From Capnocytophaga granulosa ATCC 51502 (GTDB lineage Bacteria; Bacteroidota; Bacteroidia; Flavobacteriales; Flavobacteriaceae), in contig NZ_KE150253.1 in NCBI RefSeq assembly GCF_000411115.1, positions 434,001-498,000 of the forward strand: DNA of 64,000 nucleotides, given 5' to 3'. The position numbers and the translations under genes are program-made. This document shows, piece by piece, positions 34,601-42,398 of this stretch. The notes under the pieces were generated by a model. That model saw only the letters and a program-made list of their open reading frames with translations. It was not told where the DNA came from and searched no databases. The first letter of the stretch is position 1. Each line of letters begins with the position of its first letter.

Positions 34601-35841
34601 CCTGTCAAAAGGTCGTAGTAGGAGAGGTCAAACACCCCATCATTGCCCAAAAGATAGCTCGGACAATACACCACTTTTACCTTATCTTGCAGTTGGTTAA
34701 AGAATTGTGCTTCTTTTAGTTTGGATATGATAGTATTGTGATATTCATCAGTTACCAAATGTGTCGTATAAGTCTGCCCAACGGTGTTAGTTCCTTCATA
34801 AGCCGAAGGAATAAGAATGAAAGCAACCACTTCTCGGTCAAAGGTAGCATCCTTATTGATTTCTTGAAGAGCATCGATAAAGACATCTATTCCCTTGTTT
34901 CTGAACTCATTGCGTCCGCTAATAGCCACAAAGAAAGGTTTCTTTTCAAAGGTAGTTCCTGTAACCTTTTGGGCTACTTCTTGGAGCTTAGCGGCAGCTC
35001 TTTTGTGTTTTTCAAGGAAGCTAGTACGATCGCTTATATGACCTTCGTCAAAGCCATTAGGAGTAACCACCTCTGGGATACGGCCTAAGAAGTGTGCGGC
35101 CTCGCGAGCAGTAATATCGCTTACAGTAGTAAATACATCGGCCTGACAAGCAGCCTTAGCTTCTAGGAAGTGCTTATGCTGTACGGAGAAGCGGTAGGCC
35201 AATTCGGTAGGCTTGTACTCCTCCAAATAGTTGTACAGTGCCCAGCCATTGCCAGCTATGCTACGACCCAAGACGGTCGCATGAGTAGTGAATACGGTAC
35301 CCACCTGTGGAACTTCCTGCTTGAGATAGAGTAAGGCAGTACCACTCATCCACTCATGGAAATGGGCAATGGCACGTTCGCGTACCCCTACTTGGAAACG
35401 GATAAAGCTCTCCAAGACCTTTCCTACGGCATAGCCAAAGAGGGCAGACTCGGTAAAGTCCCAAGAGGCATTGAGCGAATCCAGCTGTTGGGTATTCCAA
35501 TAATAGGTAAGAATTTCATTTTTCTCGCTAATATAATGGGAAAAATCCACCAAAATAGCAATGGGTTTTCCTTTTATATTCCAATACCCTGTTCTTACGC
35601 GTAGGCCTTCCTCCTTTGTACGAGCGAGCCATGAAGGGAAAAGCGCGTCATCTTGTACGAACTCAGGGTTTTCCTTGTGTTGCCATAGGTCAGGGCCTAT
35701 GGTAATATACTTGTCTGCAAACTTGTCTCTGAGCAGTGCAGCACGTGTTGCCAATACGGTATGTATGCCCCCAATCTTGTTGCATACTTCCCAGCTAATT
35801 TCAAATAAATAATTCGGATCCATTGTTATTTCTTCTTTCAT
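31645..35841 (-). CDS. Glycogen synthase (GT3) / alpha-glucan phosphorylase (GT35) fusion
   Basis: A 1398-residue two-enzyme protein. Residues 1 to about 550 are a eukaryote-like GT3 glycogen synthase (FEISWEVCNKIGGIHTVL, FHEWMSG, SYYEPWGYTPFESLCFG). Then comes a DUF3417-like segment (LEELAKNLWWCWNEEAE) and a short-type alpha-glucan phosphorylase: SMEFGLHSSLKIYSGGLGIL, FTTHTPVPAGHDAF, and EASGTSGEKAAMNG with the pyridoxal phosphate Lys1152. The last 130 residues form an extra beta-rich domain. One polypeptide thus has glucan-building and glucan-releasing activities. The start could be Met1 (35841) or Met7 (35823, MDPNYLFE). A TATATTTG box is at 35864-35871. Confidence 0.9.
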   Translation of the reverse strand: MKEEITMDPNYLFEISWEVCNKIGGIHTVLATRAALLRDKFADKYITIGPDLWQHKENPEFVQDDALFPSWLARTKEEGLRVRTGYWNIKGKPIAILVDFSHYISEKNEILTYYWNTQQLDSLNASWDFTESALFGYAVGKVLESFIRFQVGVRERAIAHFHEWMSGTALLYLKQEVPQVGTVFTTHATVLGRSIAGNGWALYNYLEEYKPTELAYRFSVQHKHFLEAKAACQADVFTTVSDITAREAAHFLGRIPEVVTPNGFDEGHISDRTSFLEKHKRAAAKLQEVAQKVTGTTFEKKPFFVAISGRNEFRNKGIDVFIDALQEINKDATFDREVVAFILIPSAYEGTNTVGQTYTTHLVTDEYHNTIISKLKEAQFFNQLQDKVKVVYCPSYLLGNDGVFDLSYYDLLTGIDLTVFPSYYEPWGYTPFESLCFGVPTITTTLAGFGSWALAHFPNENLALKVLRRDDSNYQEVVVGVVSQIEKIARLSPTAYEALWEDAQQIGKAALWDKFFVYYQKAYELTLNKLQPRLANLPIADTDVEVWEQSKVVNTPFWRSVIVHRATPEKFKALEELAKNLWWCWNEEAEQLFKSIDPEEWRRAHKNPILLLDSISLSKFKALENDATFMARLDKVYKDFLTYMEKKKEMTNPSIAYFSMEFGLHSSLKIYSGGLGILAGDYLKEASDKATKITGVGLLYRYGYFTQKISAFGNQESEYEAQDFTKIPVSPVLDKDGKWLKISLALPGRTLYARVWRVDVGRIELYLLDTDYEDNNEEDRTITHHLYGGNWENRLKQEMLLGLGGIKVLRSLGVSYDIYHCNEGHAALIGLERLNKFINEHHLSFSEAVEVVRASSLFTTHTPVPAGHDAFEETMLRAFIGDYAEKLHVDWQQILSLGKINVNDPHEKFSMSFLAANLSQEVNGVSMLHGEVSRDIFKDMWKGYLPEELHISYVTNGVHRPTWTSPLWKEVEEKYFKKEIGAYTEASFEGIYDVPDEKVAQIKQELRSKLIRRIKHNLTDSQNITYFTPREIVEVFDSLRDDVLTIGFARRFATYKRAHLLFTNLDRLDAIINNPERPVQFIFAGKAHPADKAGQDLIKHIVEISKQPRFLGKIIFLSNYDMDLARTLIQGVDVWMNTPTRPLEASGTSGEKAAMNGVMHFSVLDGWWVEGYREDAGWMLPQKRTYENQKYQDELDAELIYNIIEDQIAPAFYNKDKEGKGISIEWCNFIKNTIGKVAPKFTTYRMLTDYENQYYYPQQKRSKLLRSNNFEKAIALSQWKKKVSQEWAHIRVEKVVAPKRDTELISLGKKYEATVDLYLSELTPEDIGLELVVTRKEEGTLKVDQLIQAELISFSGRVATYKLSAATEGAGLFMIALRLYPKHELLPHRQDFPLVKWL

Positions 35842-35863
35842 TGATTATGGTTCTAACACTCTG

Positions 35864-35871
35864 CAAATATA
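35864..35871 (-). promoter_or_regulatory. Putative -7 box for the glycogen gene
   Basis: TATATTTG on the minus strand, 22 bases before the upstream ATG; no TTG at the standard distance was found. Confidence 0.45.
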
Positions 35872-35936
35872 AATAATATTTACAAGGAAAAAAAGTAAAA
35901 CAACTGATTTTTAATCTCTTTTTTTCAACAACTTGA

Positions 35937-36029
35937 TTATCAACGATTAATGGTTAACGGTCAATCGTTAATTGTTATGAGGGCTAACCACTAATAATTA
36001 ACAATTGACAGCTGATAATTAACAATTAC
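35937..36029. repeat. 7-base-period degenerate repeat
   Basis: Units CGATTAA, TGGTTAA, CGGTCAA, TCGTTAA, TTGTTAT and later CACTAATAATTAACAATT segments in mostly 7-base phase. Non-coding. Confidence 0.65.
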
Positions 36030-36038
36030 CCTGACACG

Positions 36039-36084
36039 GTTTGTCCAGTTAGGCGGCTATCTTTGCATCGTGGAAGAAAGAAGT
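36039..36084 (+). promoter_or_regulatory. Island promoter/operator A (GTTTGTCCA-N10-TATCTTTGCA)
   Basis: GTTTGTCCA at 36039-36047, then TATCTTTG at 36058-36065 and CA(T)CGTGGAAGAAAGAA. The same layout and a nearly identical start region occur at 39333-39378, and a third version at 44557-44583. The TTGTCC element is 14 bases from the -7 box instead of the usual 19-21, so it is probably a regulator site or an alternative -35-like element. Confidence 0.65.
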
Positions 36085-36208
36085 TTATAAATCCATAGAT
36101 TTTTATAGGCAAAAAGGAAATACATGTCATAAAAATTTTGTATATTTGTCGCAAATTTTAAAACACTTAAATATTTGAGATAAACATACCATAGAAATAT
36201 CATGATAT

Positions 36209-36381
36209 AGCGTTTCGCTTTGATTTTCCCGCTCCGGAATACGACCAAACATTTCAATAGCACAAGGAAAGCAAAGGACGAAATGCCTGCCTTATAAGCG
36301 CAGGTATTCCTTTTTGCTTTTGTGTTAGCCTTTGGTCGGGCTCCGGACGAAGTAGAAGGAAGCCTGCGCTTAGTGTGTTTT
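36209..36381 (+). ncRNA. Rod-like structured RNA (candidate 6S-like RNA or leader attenuator)
   Basis: Nested complementary segments form a long hairpin: TCCGGA (36233) with TCCGGA (36342), CGACCAAA (36242-36249) with TTTGGTCG (36331-36338), CACAA with TTGTG, AAGCAAAGGA with TCCTTTTTGCTT, and AATGCCTGC with GCAGGTATT around a small loop. TAAGCGCAGG (36295-36304) can instead pair exactly with CCTGCGCTTA (36363-36372), which is followed by GTGTGTTTTT. A TATATTTG box at 36141-36148 and promoter A lie upstream. Flavobacteria have 6S RNAs of this rod shape, but I cannot confirm homology; an attenuator in the leader of the nuclease genes is the alternative. Confidence 0.45.
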
Positions 36382-36406
36382 TAAGAGGAAAAAATAAATA
36401 TTAAAA

Positions 36407-37621
36407 ATGAAAATACAAGAATTATTAGAAGAATTCGACAAGATTCAAAGACAGAACCAAAAAGGAGGTAATAGTTTTAATTTTTTCCAATTTATTGAAG
36501 ATAAGTTTTGGAAAATTACTGAAACTAAGCATAGTCGTATTTTAGCTTTTCTCTTGGATCCAAAGGAAACACATGGACAAGGAGGAGCTTTCCTAAAACT
36601 CTTTCTTGATAAATTAGAATTTGATATAACTAACTTTAATGAGAAAGAATGGAAAGTGTTTGTTGAAAGGAATAATATTGATATTCTTTTACAATCTAAC
36701 TCAATTAGTATTGTAATTGAGAACAAATCTAATGGAGCTGTAAACCAAAATAATCAATTATACCGCTATTGGGATAGTGCTATATTCCAATTTCATCATA
36801 AAGATATGGAGAGAGCTGAAGACAAAAACTACTCTCGTATTGTATATTTACCTGATGGTTGGTGGTATGATCGTAACCCTACAGAACAGACCAAAGAACG
36901 TCCTAATTATCTATCGGCAGAGGAATATCCTGAAAAACTTAATGAAAATATTATTACGACTTGGACATATGTAAAAGAGATAAAAGAGTGGCTGACAGAA
37001 TGTGCTAATAGCATAAGTGAAAGTAATATTATTAAATACTTTATCAACAACTATATAACTTATTGGAGTAAAACAAAAATAAAAGACAAACAATATATGG
37101 AAATTTTAAAGAAACACTTAGAAACCATTGAAGAATGGAAAAATCTCAATGAGATTGTAAATCAATTTCAAAATTTAAAATCTCAATGGATAACAGACTT
37201 TGAGAAAGAAATGAAAGTTGAAAATTCAGATAACTTTTGGGGACAAAGAAAAACATTATCTCCCTATGATTTCCGTTGGGGAATTAAAGGAAGTGACTGG
37301 ACAGATATGTGTATCTTGTTCTACCCTTCCGAATATGGAATTTCAATTTGGGGACAAAAGCTCTATAAAGTAAAAGATAAATATAAAACCCAATTTGAGG
37401 AAATTTTTGGTGAAGATTTTCAATGGATAGAGGATTCTAATAGCAATTATGTTATGTGTCTGAAAGATGATTGTTTTGAATTTGATGAAGTTGATTTACC
37501 TTGGCAATTTTATAATAATACTCAATTGGTAAAACGAATAAAAGAAGTAATTACCAAATATACAAACAATCCTAAAGTAGTTGAGCTTTTCAAGACAATA
37601 AATGTAGATCCTAAAGAGTAA
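36407..37621 (+). CDS. PD-(D/E)XK nuclease family protein (PDDEXK_4-like), first
   Basis: A 404-residue protein. HSRILAFLLDP (residues 42-52) followed by THGQGGAFLKLFL is the usual entry of PDDEXK_4 proteins, and the catalytic core reads NNIDILLQ (Asp92), then SIVIENKSNG (Glu105, Lys107) and NQLYRYW. All acidic and lysine residues expected for a restriction-endonuclease-like fold are present. The rest is AT-rich and aromatic-rich and carries no domain that I recognise. It is separated from a second PDDEXK_4 gene by 5 bases. Candidate DNA nuclease of a defence island; the target is unknown. Confidence 0.8.
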   Translation: MKIQELLEEFDKIQRQNQKGGNSFNFFQFIEDKFWKITETKHSRILAFLLDPKETHGQGGAFLKLFLDKLEFDITNFNEKEWKVFVERNNIDILLQSNSISIVIENKSNGAVNQNNQLYRYWDSAIFQFHHKDMERAEDKNYSRIVYLPDGWWYDRNPTEQTKERPNYLSAEEYPEKLNENIITTWTYVKEIKEWLTECANSISESNIIKYFINNYITYWSKTKIKDKQYMEILKKHLETIEEWKNLNEIVNQFQNLKSQWITDFEKEMKVENSDNFWGQRKTLSPYDFRWGIKGSDWTDMCILFYPSEYGISIWGQKLYKVKDKYKTQFEEIFGEDFQWIEDSNSNYVMCLKDDCFEFDEVDLPWQFYNNTQLVKRIKEVITKYTNNPKVVELFKTINVDPKE

Positions 37622-37626
37622 ACAAA

Positions 37627-39252
37627 ATGAAAAATATAGTATCACTCTTCAAACATCTATCCAACATTAATAGGGCTTATGAAATAGTTAAAAAAAGTAC
37701 TAATGAAGATTTTAATATTTTCTCTATTTTACGAATGGAAACAGATGAAGTGAACACTCATTCTCGCTTTATTGCAGAACTACTTAATCCTAAGGGAAGT
37801 CATTTTCAAGAAGAGAAATTTTTAGAATTATTTATAAAATACTTCAATGATCTAAGGAGAATAGAAGATAATAATAATTTTTTAAATTCACCCATAGAGT
37901 TAAATCCTAAAAAGTCAGTTGTTGAAGTAGAAAAATATATAGCTCCTAAAACCAAAGAAGAAGGGGGACGGTTAGATATTGCTATCTCTGAAGGTAAAGA
38001 AAACTTTATCTGTATTGAGAACAAAATATATGCAGGGGAGCAGGAAAATCAGATGGAAAGATACTACAACTATGCTAAAAAAGCAGCTAAACAACATCAT
38101 ATTTTCTTCTTAACACTTTTTGGGGATAAGCCAAGTAGTATTCATAGCGAAGATTGTATTATCTATAACATATCTTACAAAAAACACATTGTAGAATGGC
38201 TTGAGCTTTGTAAAAAAGAAGTTGCTGATAATGCTATTATTAGAGAAACTATTAATCAATACATCAATCTTATCAAAAAGCTCACCTATCAAACTATTAA
38301 CAAAGAAATGGAAAAAGACATTCAAGACCTCATTCTAAAAAACTATAGTGAAAGTAGCCTTATCTATAAAAGTTTTGAAAAAGCTATTTACAATCCTATT
38401 AACGTCATTATCGAAAATTTAAGTCGTAAAATATCAAGCTACTTACAAAATCAAAACTCTAAGTGGCATATTTTCCATACAGGTACTCTTAACAGCCTAA
38501 GCGATAGAGGCAGAATATTCATAAAGCCTAAATTTTTCAATGATAATGGCAGTATTGCCATAGAAGAATTTAACCCGTTAACAACAGCTCAACACTTTGG
38601 ACATAGAGTGTTTTATGGGTTATTCAACAAAAATCCTAACCTCCAGATTCCTTTTCCTATGTCCTATCCAGAAAACAAGAAAGAAGGATGGTTAAATTAT
38701 GAATTTTGTCCTATTTTTGAAGGTATTGAATTAAAAACTGACGAAGATAACTTCATTGAGTTGCTTACTAATGAGACTAAAATGCAGGAACTAACTGAGC
38801 ACTTATACGAGAGTTTTATTCAGTATTTTGAAAAATATGCTGAGGACTATTTAAACTTTCTCAATGGTGAACAATTAGACCTTACCAACTTCTTAAATAA
38901 TCCAGTAAAAAAACTAAAAAATATCAATATCCTTGAGATTTACTATCTTTTTGAAAATACATTCAATATCAGCAATTATAAGAATGTTACTAAAAAATGG
39001 ATTTATGATAATCGTTGTTTTGTTGTTGATTTTAATAATAGATTGGCTTGTGATCTCTATATAGAAAACGAAGAGATGTTTTTAGATTGCCTTCATAGAG
39101 ACAATAAAGATATCAAACATTTAATCCCTACTAATTATGAAATAAGACCTGATACTCGTTATAGATTTTTTCTTAAGGGAGAAACTTTAGCACAGAAATT
39201 TAAAGACTTTGAGGATAATTATATTAACTTTATAGATATCAAAATAGCTTAA
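37627..39252 (+). CDS. PD-(D/E)XK nuclease family protein (PDDEXK_4-like), second
   Basis: A 541-residue protein with the same N-terminal organisation as its neighbour: EVNTHSRFIAELLNP (residues 41-55), then GGRLDIAI (Asp117), FICIENKIYAGEQENQ (Glu131, Lys133, Gln142) and MERYYNYA. The C-terminal 350 residues are unlike the first protein and have no recognised domain. The 5-base spacing implies co-transcription and perhaps a heteromeric enzyme. Codon use is strongly A/T-biased compared with housekeeping genes such as atpA in this window, suggesting acquisition by transfer. A terminator follows. Confidence 0.8.
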   Translation: MKNIVSLFKHLSNINRAYEIVKKSTNEDFNIFSILRMETDEVNTHSRFIAELLNPKGSHFQEEKFLELFIKYFNDLRRIEDNNNFLNSPIELNPKKSVVEVEKYIAPKTKEEGGRLDIAISEGKENFICIENKIYAGEQENQMERYYNYAKKAAKQHHIFFLTLFGDKPSSIHSEDCIIYNISYKKHIVEWLELCKKEVADNAIIRETINQYINLIKKLTYQTINKEMEKDIQDLILKNYSESSLIYKSFEKAIYNPINVIIENLSRKISSYLQNQNSKWHIFHTGTLNSLSDRGRIFIKPKFFNDNGSIAIEEFNPLTTAQHFGHRVFYGLFNKNPNLQIPFPMSYPENKKEGWLNYEFCPIFEGIELKTDEDNFIELLTNETKMQELTEHLYESFIQYFEKYAEDYLNFLNGEQLDLTNFLNNPVKKLKNINILEIYYLFENTFNISNYKNVTKKWIYDNRCFVVDFNNRLACDLYIENEEMFLDCLHRDNKDIKHLIPTNYEIRPDTRYRFFLKGETLAQKFKDFEDNYINFIDIKIA

Positions 39253-39273
39253 TATCGGTCTTTATAACAAAAC

Positions 39274-39306
39274 TTCCCCACTCCTAAGAAAAGTGGGGAT
39301 ATTTTT
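39274..39306 (+). terminator. Terminator after the two PDDEXK genes
   Basis: Stem CCCCACT/AGTGGGG around a nine-base loop followed by ATATTTTT. It isolates the nuclease pair from promoter B just downstream. Confidence 0.75.
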
Positions 39307-39332
39307 CCAAAAAAATATTACACATGGTCATA

Positions 39333-39378
39333 GTTTGTCCATTTACATGTGTATCTTTGCAGCGTGGAAGAAAGAATT
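39333..39378 (+). promoter_or_regulatory. Island promoter/operator B
   Basis: GTTTGTCCA at 39333-39341, N10, TATCTTTG at 39352-39359, then CAGCGTGGAAGAAAGAA. From TATCTTTG onward 25 of 26 bases equal promoter A. The surrounding TGGTCATAGTTTGTCCA is an imperfect palindrome, and ACACATG/CATGTGT flanks it as an inverted repeat, as expected for a dimeric repressor site. Confidence 0.65.
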
Positions 39379-39399
39379 GACAATTAACAATTAATAATT

Positions 39400-39687
39400 A
39401 TGCAGTTGTATTTAGATGACCTTCGCCCTACCCCAGAGGGTTTTGACCGTGTATATAGCTACGAGGAGTTTGTGGCCTATCTTGAGAGAAAAGGTTTGCC
39501 TGATTTTATTTCCTTTGACCATGACTTAGGGGAAGACTTATCAGGTTATGACTGTGCAAAGTATTTAGTAGAGTACTGCTTAGTGCATCAACTCCCTCTG
39601 CCCAACTATCAAGTACATAGCCAAAACCCTGTAGGCAAGGAAAATATAGAACGCTTGTTGGAGAACTTTAGAAGTTTTGAGGTTTAA
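39400..39687 (+). CDS. Cyclic-phosphate processing receiver (cREC)-like domain protein
   Basis: A 95-residue single-domain protein: QLYLDDLRPTPEGFDRVYSY at the N-terminus, PDFISFDHDLGEDLSGYDCA in the middle and YQVHSQNPVGKENIE near the end. These conserved D, H and HSQNPVG elements match the receiver-fold family named cyclic-phosphate processing receiver domain (Pfam cREC_REC), whose activity is a prediction from comparative genomics. It is the first gene after promoter B, followed by a metallophosphoesterase, which is consistent with a two-protein phosphate-end processing step. The reaction itself is not established. Confidence 0.7.
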   Translation: MQLYLDDLRPTPEGFDRVYSYEEFVAYLERKGLPDFISFDHDLGEDLSGYDCAKYLVEYCLVHQLPLPNYQVHSQNPVGKENIERLLENFRSFEV

Positions 39688-39715
39688 TTTTTTGATAAAA
39701 AATAGTATATTTGTG

Positions 39716-39754
39716 CTCATTAACCATTAATCATTGAACATTAACCATTATTTG
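39716..39754. repeat. 7-base-period repeat (CATTAAC type)
   Basis: CATTAAC, CATTAAT, CATTGAA, CATTAAC, CATTATT in exact 7-base phase between the cREC gene and the phosphoesterase start codon. Confidence 0.8.
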
Positions 39755-40600
39755 ATGAAAATACAATACTTTTCCGACTTACACCTTGAGTTTGAGGACA
39801 ATCTCAATTGGATTGACAACAACGCTATAGAGCGCGTGGGTGATATCCTAATCATCGCAGGCGATTTGTGTCCCTTTGTACAGCTCTCTCGTGTACTCTT
39901 TAAGAGCGAGATAGCCGACCTATGCAAGAGCTACAAAAAAGTGTTCTGGATTCCTGGCAACCATGAGTACTATATCTTTACACACAACTACACCGCTACC
40001 CGCTATGAGCAGCCGATGAAGGAAATCCCCAATCTATTTTTGGTAGACAACTATACCGAGCGTATCGACCGTACCCAACTGATTCTCTGTACAATGTGGA
40101 GCCATATCGGAAGGAAGAATGCTGCCAAGATTAAGTATGGTATGAGCGACTTCCACTATATCACTGTGCAGAACCCCGAAAAAGGAGAGGAAATAGACTC
40201 CCTACAAGTAGCTGACTTCAACGCTTTCAACAAAACAGCGGTTAAGTTTCTCAAAACAGCCGTCAAAAAGGCCACCCAAGCCAAGAAAGCAGGAGAGATA
40301 GACCATATTGTAGTGGCTACCCACTATGTTCCCACCCTTAAGTACTACCCGCAAATGTACTTGGGCAGCGTACTGAACGATGCCTTTGTCCTTGACCTTA
40401 CCGATTTTATTGAAAAGAGTGCCATTGATTATTGGATTTATGGCCATCACCACTTCAACCAACCCGATTTCAGAATTGGCAATACGGTTCTGACTACCAA
40501 CCAACTCGGTTACGTCATGCGTGAGGAAAATGAAGGCTTCGAGTGGGGACGATATATAGAAGTAGGGGCGAAAGACAATTCGCCCATAAATAACGAATAG
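39755..40600 (+). CDS. Calcineurin-like metallophosphoesterase
   Basis: A 281-residue protein from the ATG at 39755. All metallophosphoesterase motifs are present: SDLHLEF (Asp8, His10), IIAGDL (Asp37), IPGNHEYY (Asn69, His70), VATHYVPT and YGHHHFN. It should hydrolyse a phosphomonoester or diester with two metal ions in the cytoplasm. It follows the cREC-like gene and precedes two DUF262 genes on the same presumed transcript. The last dozen residues (VGAKDNSPINNE) are encoded by a REP-like palindrome, so the natural C-terminus has been replaced or extended by the repeat. Confidence 0.88.
   Translation: MKIQYFSDLHLEFEDNLNWIDNNAIERVGDILIIAGDLCPFVQLSRVLFKSEIADLCKSYKKVFWIPGNHEYYIFTHNYTATRYEQPMKEIPNLFLVDNYTERIDRTQLILCTMWSHIGRKNAAKIKYGMSDFHYITVQNPEKGEEIDSLQVADFNAFNKTAVKFLKTAVKKATQAKKAGEIDHIVVATHYVPTLKYYPQMYLGSVLNDAFVLDLTDFIEKSAIDYWIYGHHHFNQPDFRIGNTVLTTNQLGYVMREENEGFEWGRYIEVGAKDNSPINNE
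40562..40586. repeat. REP-like palindrome at the 3' end of the phosphoesterase gene
   Basis: GTAGGGGCGAA and TTCGCCCA arms, a variant of the palindromes at 7737 and 29230, here inside coding sequence. Confidence 0.7.
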
Positions 40601-40646
40601 TGAATAATTATATACAGATAAATAACCCATTAAAAATAAATTATTT

Positions 40647-42398
40647 ATGGCAGACTTAGAATTAAAGGCTATTAAAGACTTTCAGAACTTCCACTTCCTG
40701 GTAAAGGATTACCAACGAGGCTATAAGTGGACAGGGGAAGAGGTTAAACAGTTATTGGATGATATCTACGAGTTTGAGCCTCAAAAAGAAAATGAATTTT
40801 ATTGCCTACAACCTATTGTCATCAAGGAAGAAAAAGTAAGTAAGGAGAAAGAACTCATAGATGGGCAACAGCGTTGTACTACCATCTATCTTATCCTAAA
40901 ATATTTAGGGAAAGATACGTTTGAGTTGAATTACCAAACACGCGAGAAAAGTGCTGAGTTTATAAAAGAGATTGATTCTTTAGCTATTGCTGGAGAATGG
41001 AAAGACTGGGTAGATGCCCATCCTGATAAAGATAATGTAGATAACTATCACTTCTTTGAGGCTTACCAAACCATACAAGACTGGTTTGCTGAGGAAAGTG
41101 AGGAAAGTAGAGATAAAAAGCGTTTTTTAGATAAACTACTGAATAAAACTCAAGTCATTTGGTATGAAGTGGAGGGAAATATAGATAGTATAGAACTCTT
41201 TACACGTATCAACAGCCATAAAATACCACTGACAGAAGCTGAACTAATCAAGGCTCTTTTCTTAATCAACTTAAAGAAAGGAACAAAACAGTCTGAGGTA
41301 TTACAGCTCCAACAAAATGAGATAGCACAGCAATGGGATAGAATAGAAAATGAATTACAAAACAAAAACTTTTGGTATTTTATCTCCCATACAGCTCCTG
41401 GAGCAACTCGCATAGACAAACTACTATCGCTCTCTACTATTTTCAAAGATCCTGACAAAATTGGAGAACATGCCTTATTTTTTGCTTTTGAAAAAGATTT
41501 CAAAGACTCCCAAAAAGAGGCTTCCCAATGGGTAACTAACCGCTGGGGAGAGATAAAGCATATTTTTCAAAGATTCAAGGAATGGTATCATGATTTCGAA
41601 CTCTATCACCTTATAGGATTACTAATTCATTTAGGAGAAGATATAGATGATATTTTATCTGTAAAAGAAAAAAGTACTTCTAAAAAGGATTTCAAAAACC
41701 ATATCAAAGAAAAAATTTGCAAAGAAATAGAAAAAATAGGAGATATAAGAAAAGTTAGTTATAGCAAAGATAGAGATAAGGCTAAAAAAACCTTACTTAT
41801 ATTTAATATTATTTCTATTTTAAATTCAAAAGATGAGATCAATCGTTTCCCTTTTTACCAATATCAAAACATAAGTTGGGATATAGAACATATTCATGCT
41901 AAGGCAGATAACACTAAAGAGCAAAAAGAATGGTTAGAGGAGTTTAAAAATTGGCTGCTACAAAGCGGGAATGAAGAACTTATTAAGAAATATAGTGCTC
42001 GAATAGAAGAGGTATTAGCTGTTGAAAAGAATAATAATAGAGAGGAAGATCTTAAAGAAGAGGAAGATAAAATGGGAACACTTATTGAAGACATATATGA
42101 CAATTTCTCTAACACTAAAGAAGAGGGAGAAGCATTTGATATTGATAATCTCTCAAATCTTGCTCTTTTAGATAGCAGTACTAACAGAGGTTATGGAAAA
42201 GCTCCTTTCCCTCAAAAAAGAACAACTATTATAAAAAAAGATGAGGAAGGAACCTTTATCCCACTATGTACCCGAAATGTTTTCCTAAAGTATTATTCGC
42301 CTCATACGGATAGCTTGCTCTCTTGGAGTGCTACCGATAGAAAAAATTACCTTGACAAAATAGAAGAAACCCTTAAAAATTTCAAAAACTATGAGTAA
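40647..42398 (+). CDS. DUF262 protein with DUF1524-like HNH C-terminus (GmrSD/SspE-like)
   Basis: A 583-residue protein. The N-terminal DUF262 domain has YQRGYKW (residues 22-28), IDGQQRCTT (71-79) and FTRINSHKIPLTEAELIKAL; this is the nucleotide-hydrolysing ParB/DGQQR fold of GmrS and SspE. The C-terminal third has WDIEHIHAKADN and NLSNLALLDSSTNRGYG followed by FPQKR, matching a DUF1524 HNH-type nuclease. This combination defines type IV restriction enzymes (GmrSD, BrxU) and the phosphorothioate-dependent SspE, which cut foreign modified or unmodified DNA. No modification genes are near, so a type IV-like role is inferred. Confidence 0.85.
   Translation: MADLELKAIKDFQNFHFLVKDYQRGYKWTGEEVKQLLDDIYEFEPQKENEFYCLQPIVIKEEKVSKEKELIDGQQRCTTIYLILKYLGKDTFELNYQTREKSAEFIKEIDSLAIAGEWKDWVDAHPDKDNVDNYHFFEAYQTIQDWFAEESEESRDKKRFLDKLLNKTQVIWYEVEGNIDSIELFTRINSHKIPLTEAELIKALFLINLKKGTKQSEVLQLQQNEIAQQWDRIENELQNKNFWYFISHTAPGATRIDKLLSLSTIFKDPDKIGEHALFFAFEKDFKDSQKEASQWVTNRWGEIKHIFQRFKEWYHDFELYHLIGLLIHLGEDIDDILSVKEKSTSKKDFKNHIKEKICKEIEKIGDIRKVSYSKDRDKAKKTLLIFNIISILNSKDEINRFPFYQYQNISWDIEHIHAKADNTKEQKEWLEEFKNWLLQSGNEELIKKYSARIEEVLAVEKNNNREEDLKEEEDKMGTLIEDIYDNFSNTKEEGEAFDIDNLSNLALLDSSTNRGYGKAPFPQKRTTIIKKDEEGTFIPLCTRNVFLKYYSPHTDSLLSWSATDRKNYLDKIEETLKNFKNYE

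Noticed and set aside
36209..36381. Retron msr-msd RNA or integron attC site
   Set aside because: No reverse transcriptase or integrase gene is near, and the conserved attC core bases are not found at the hairpin ends.
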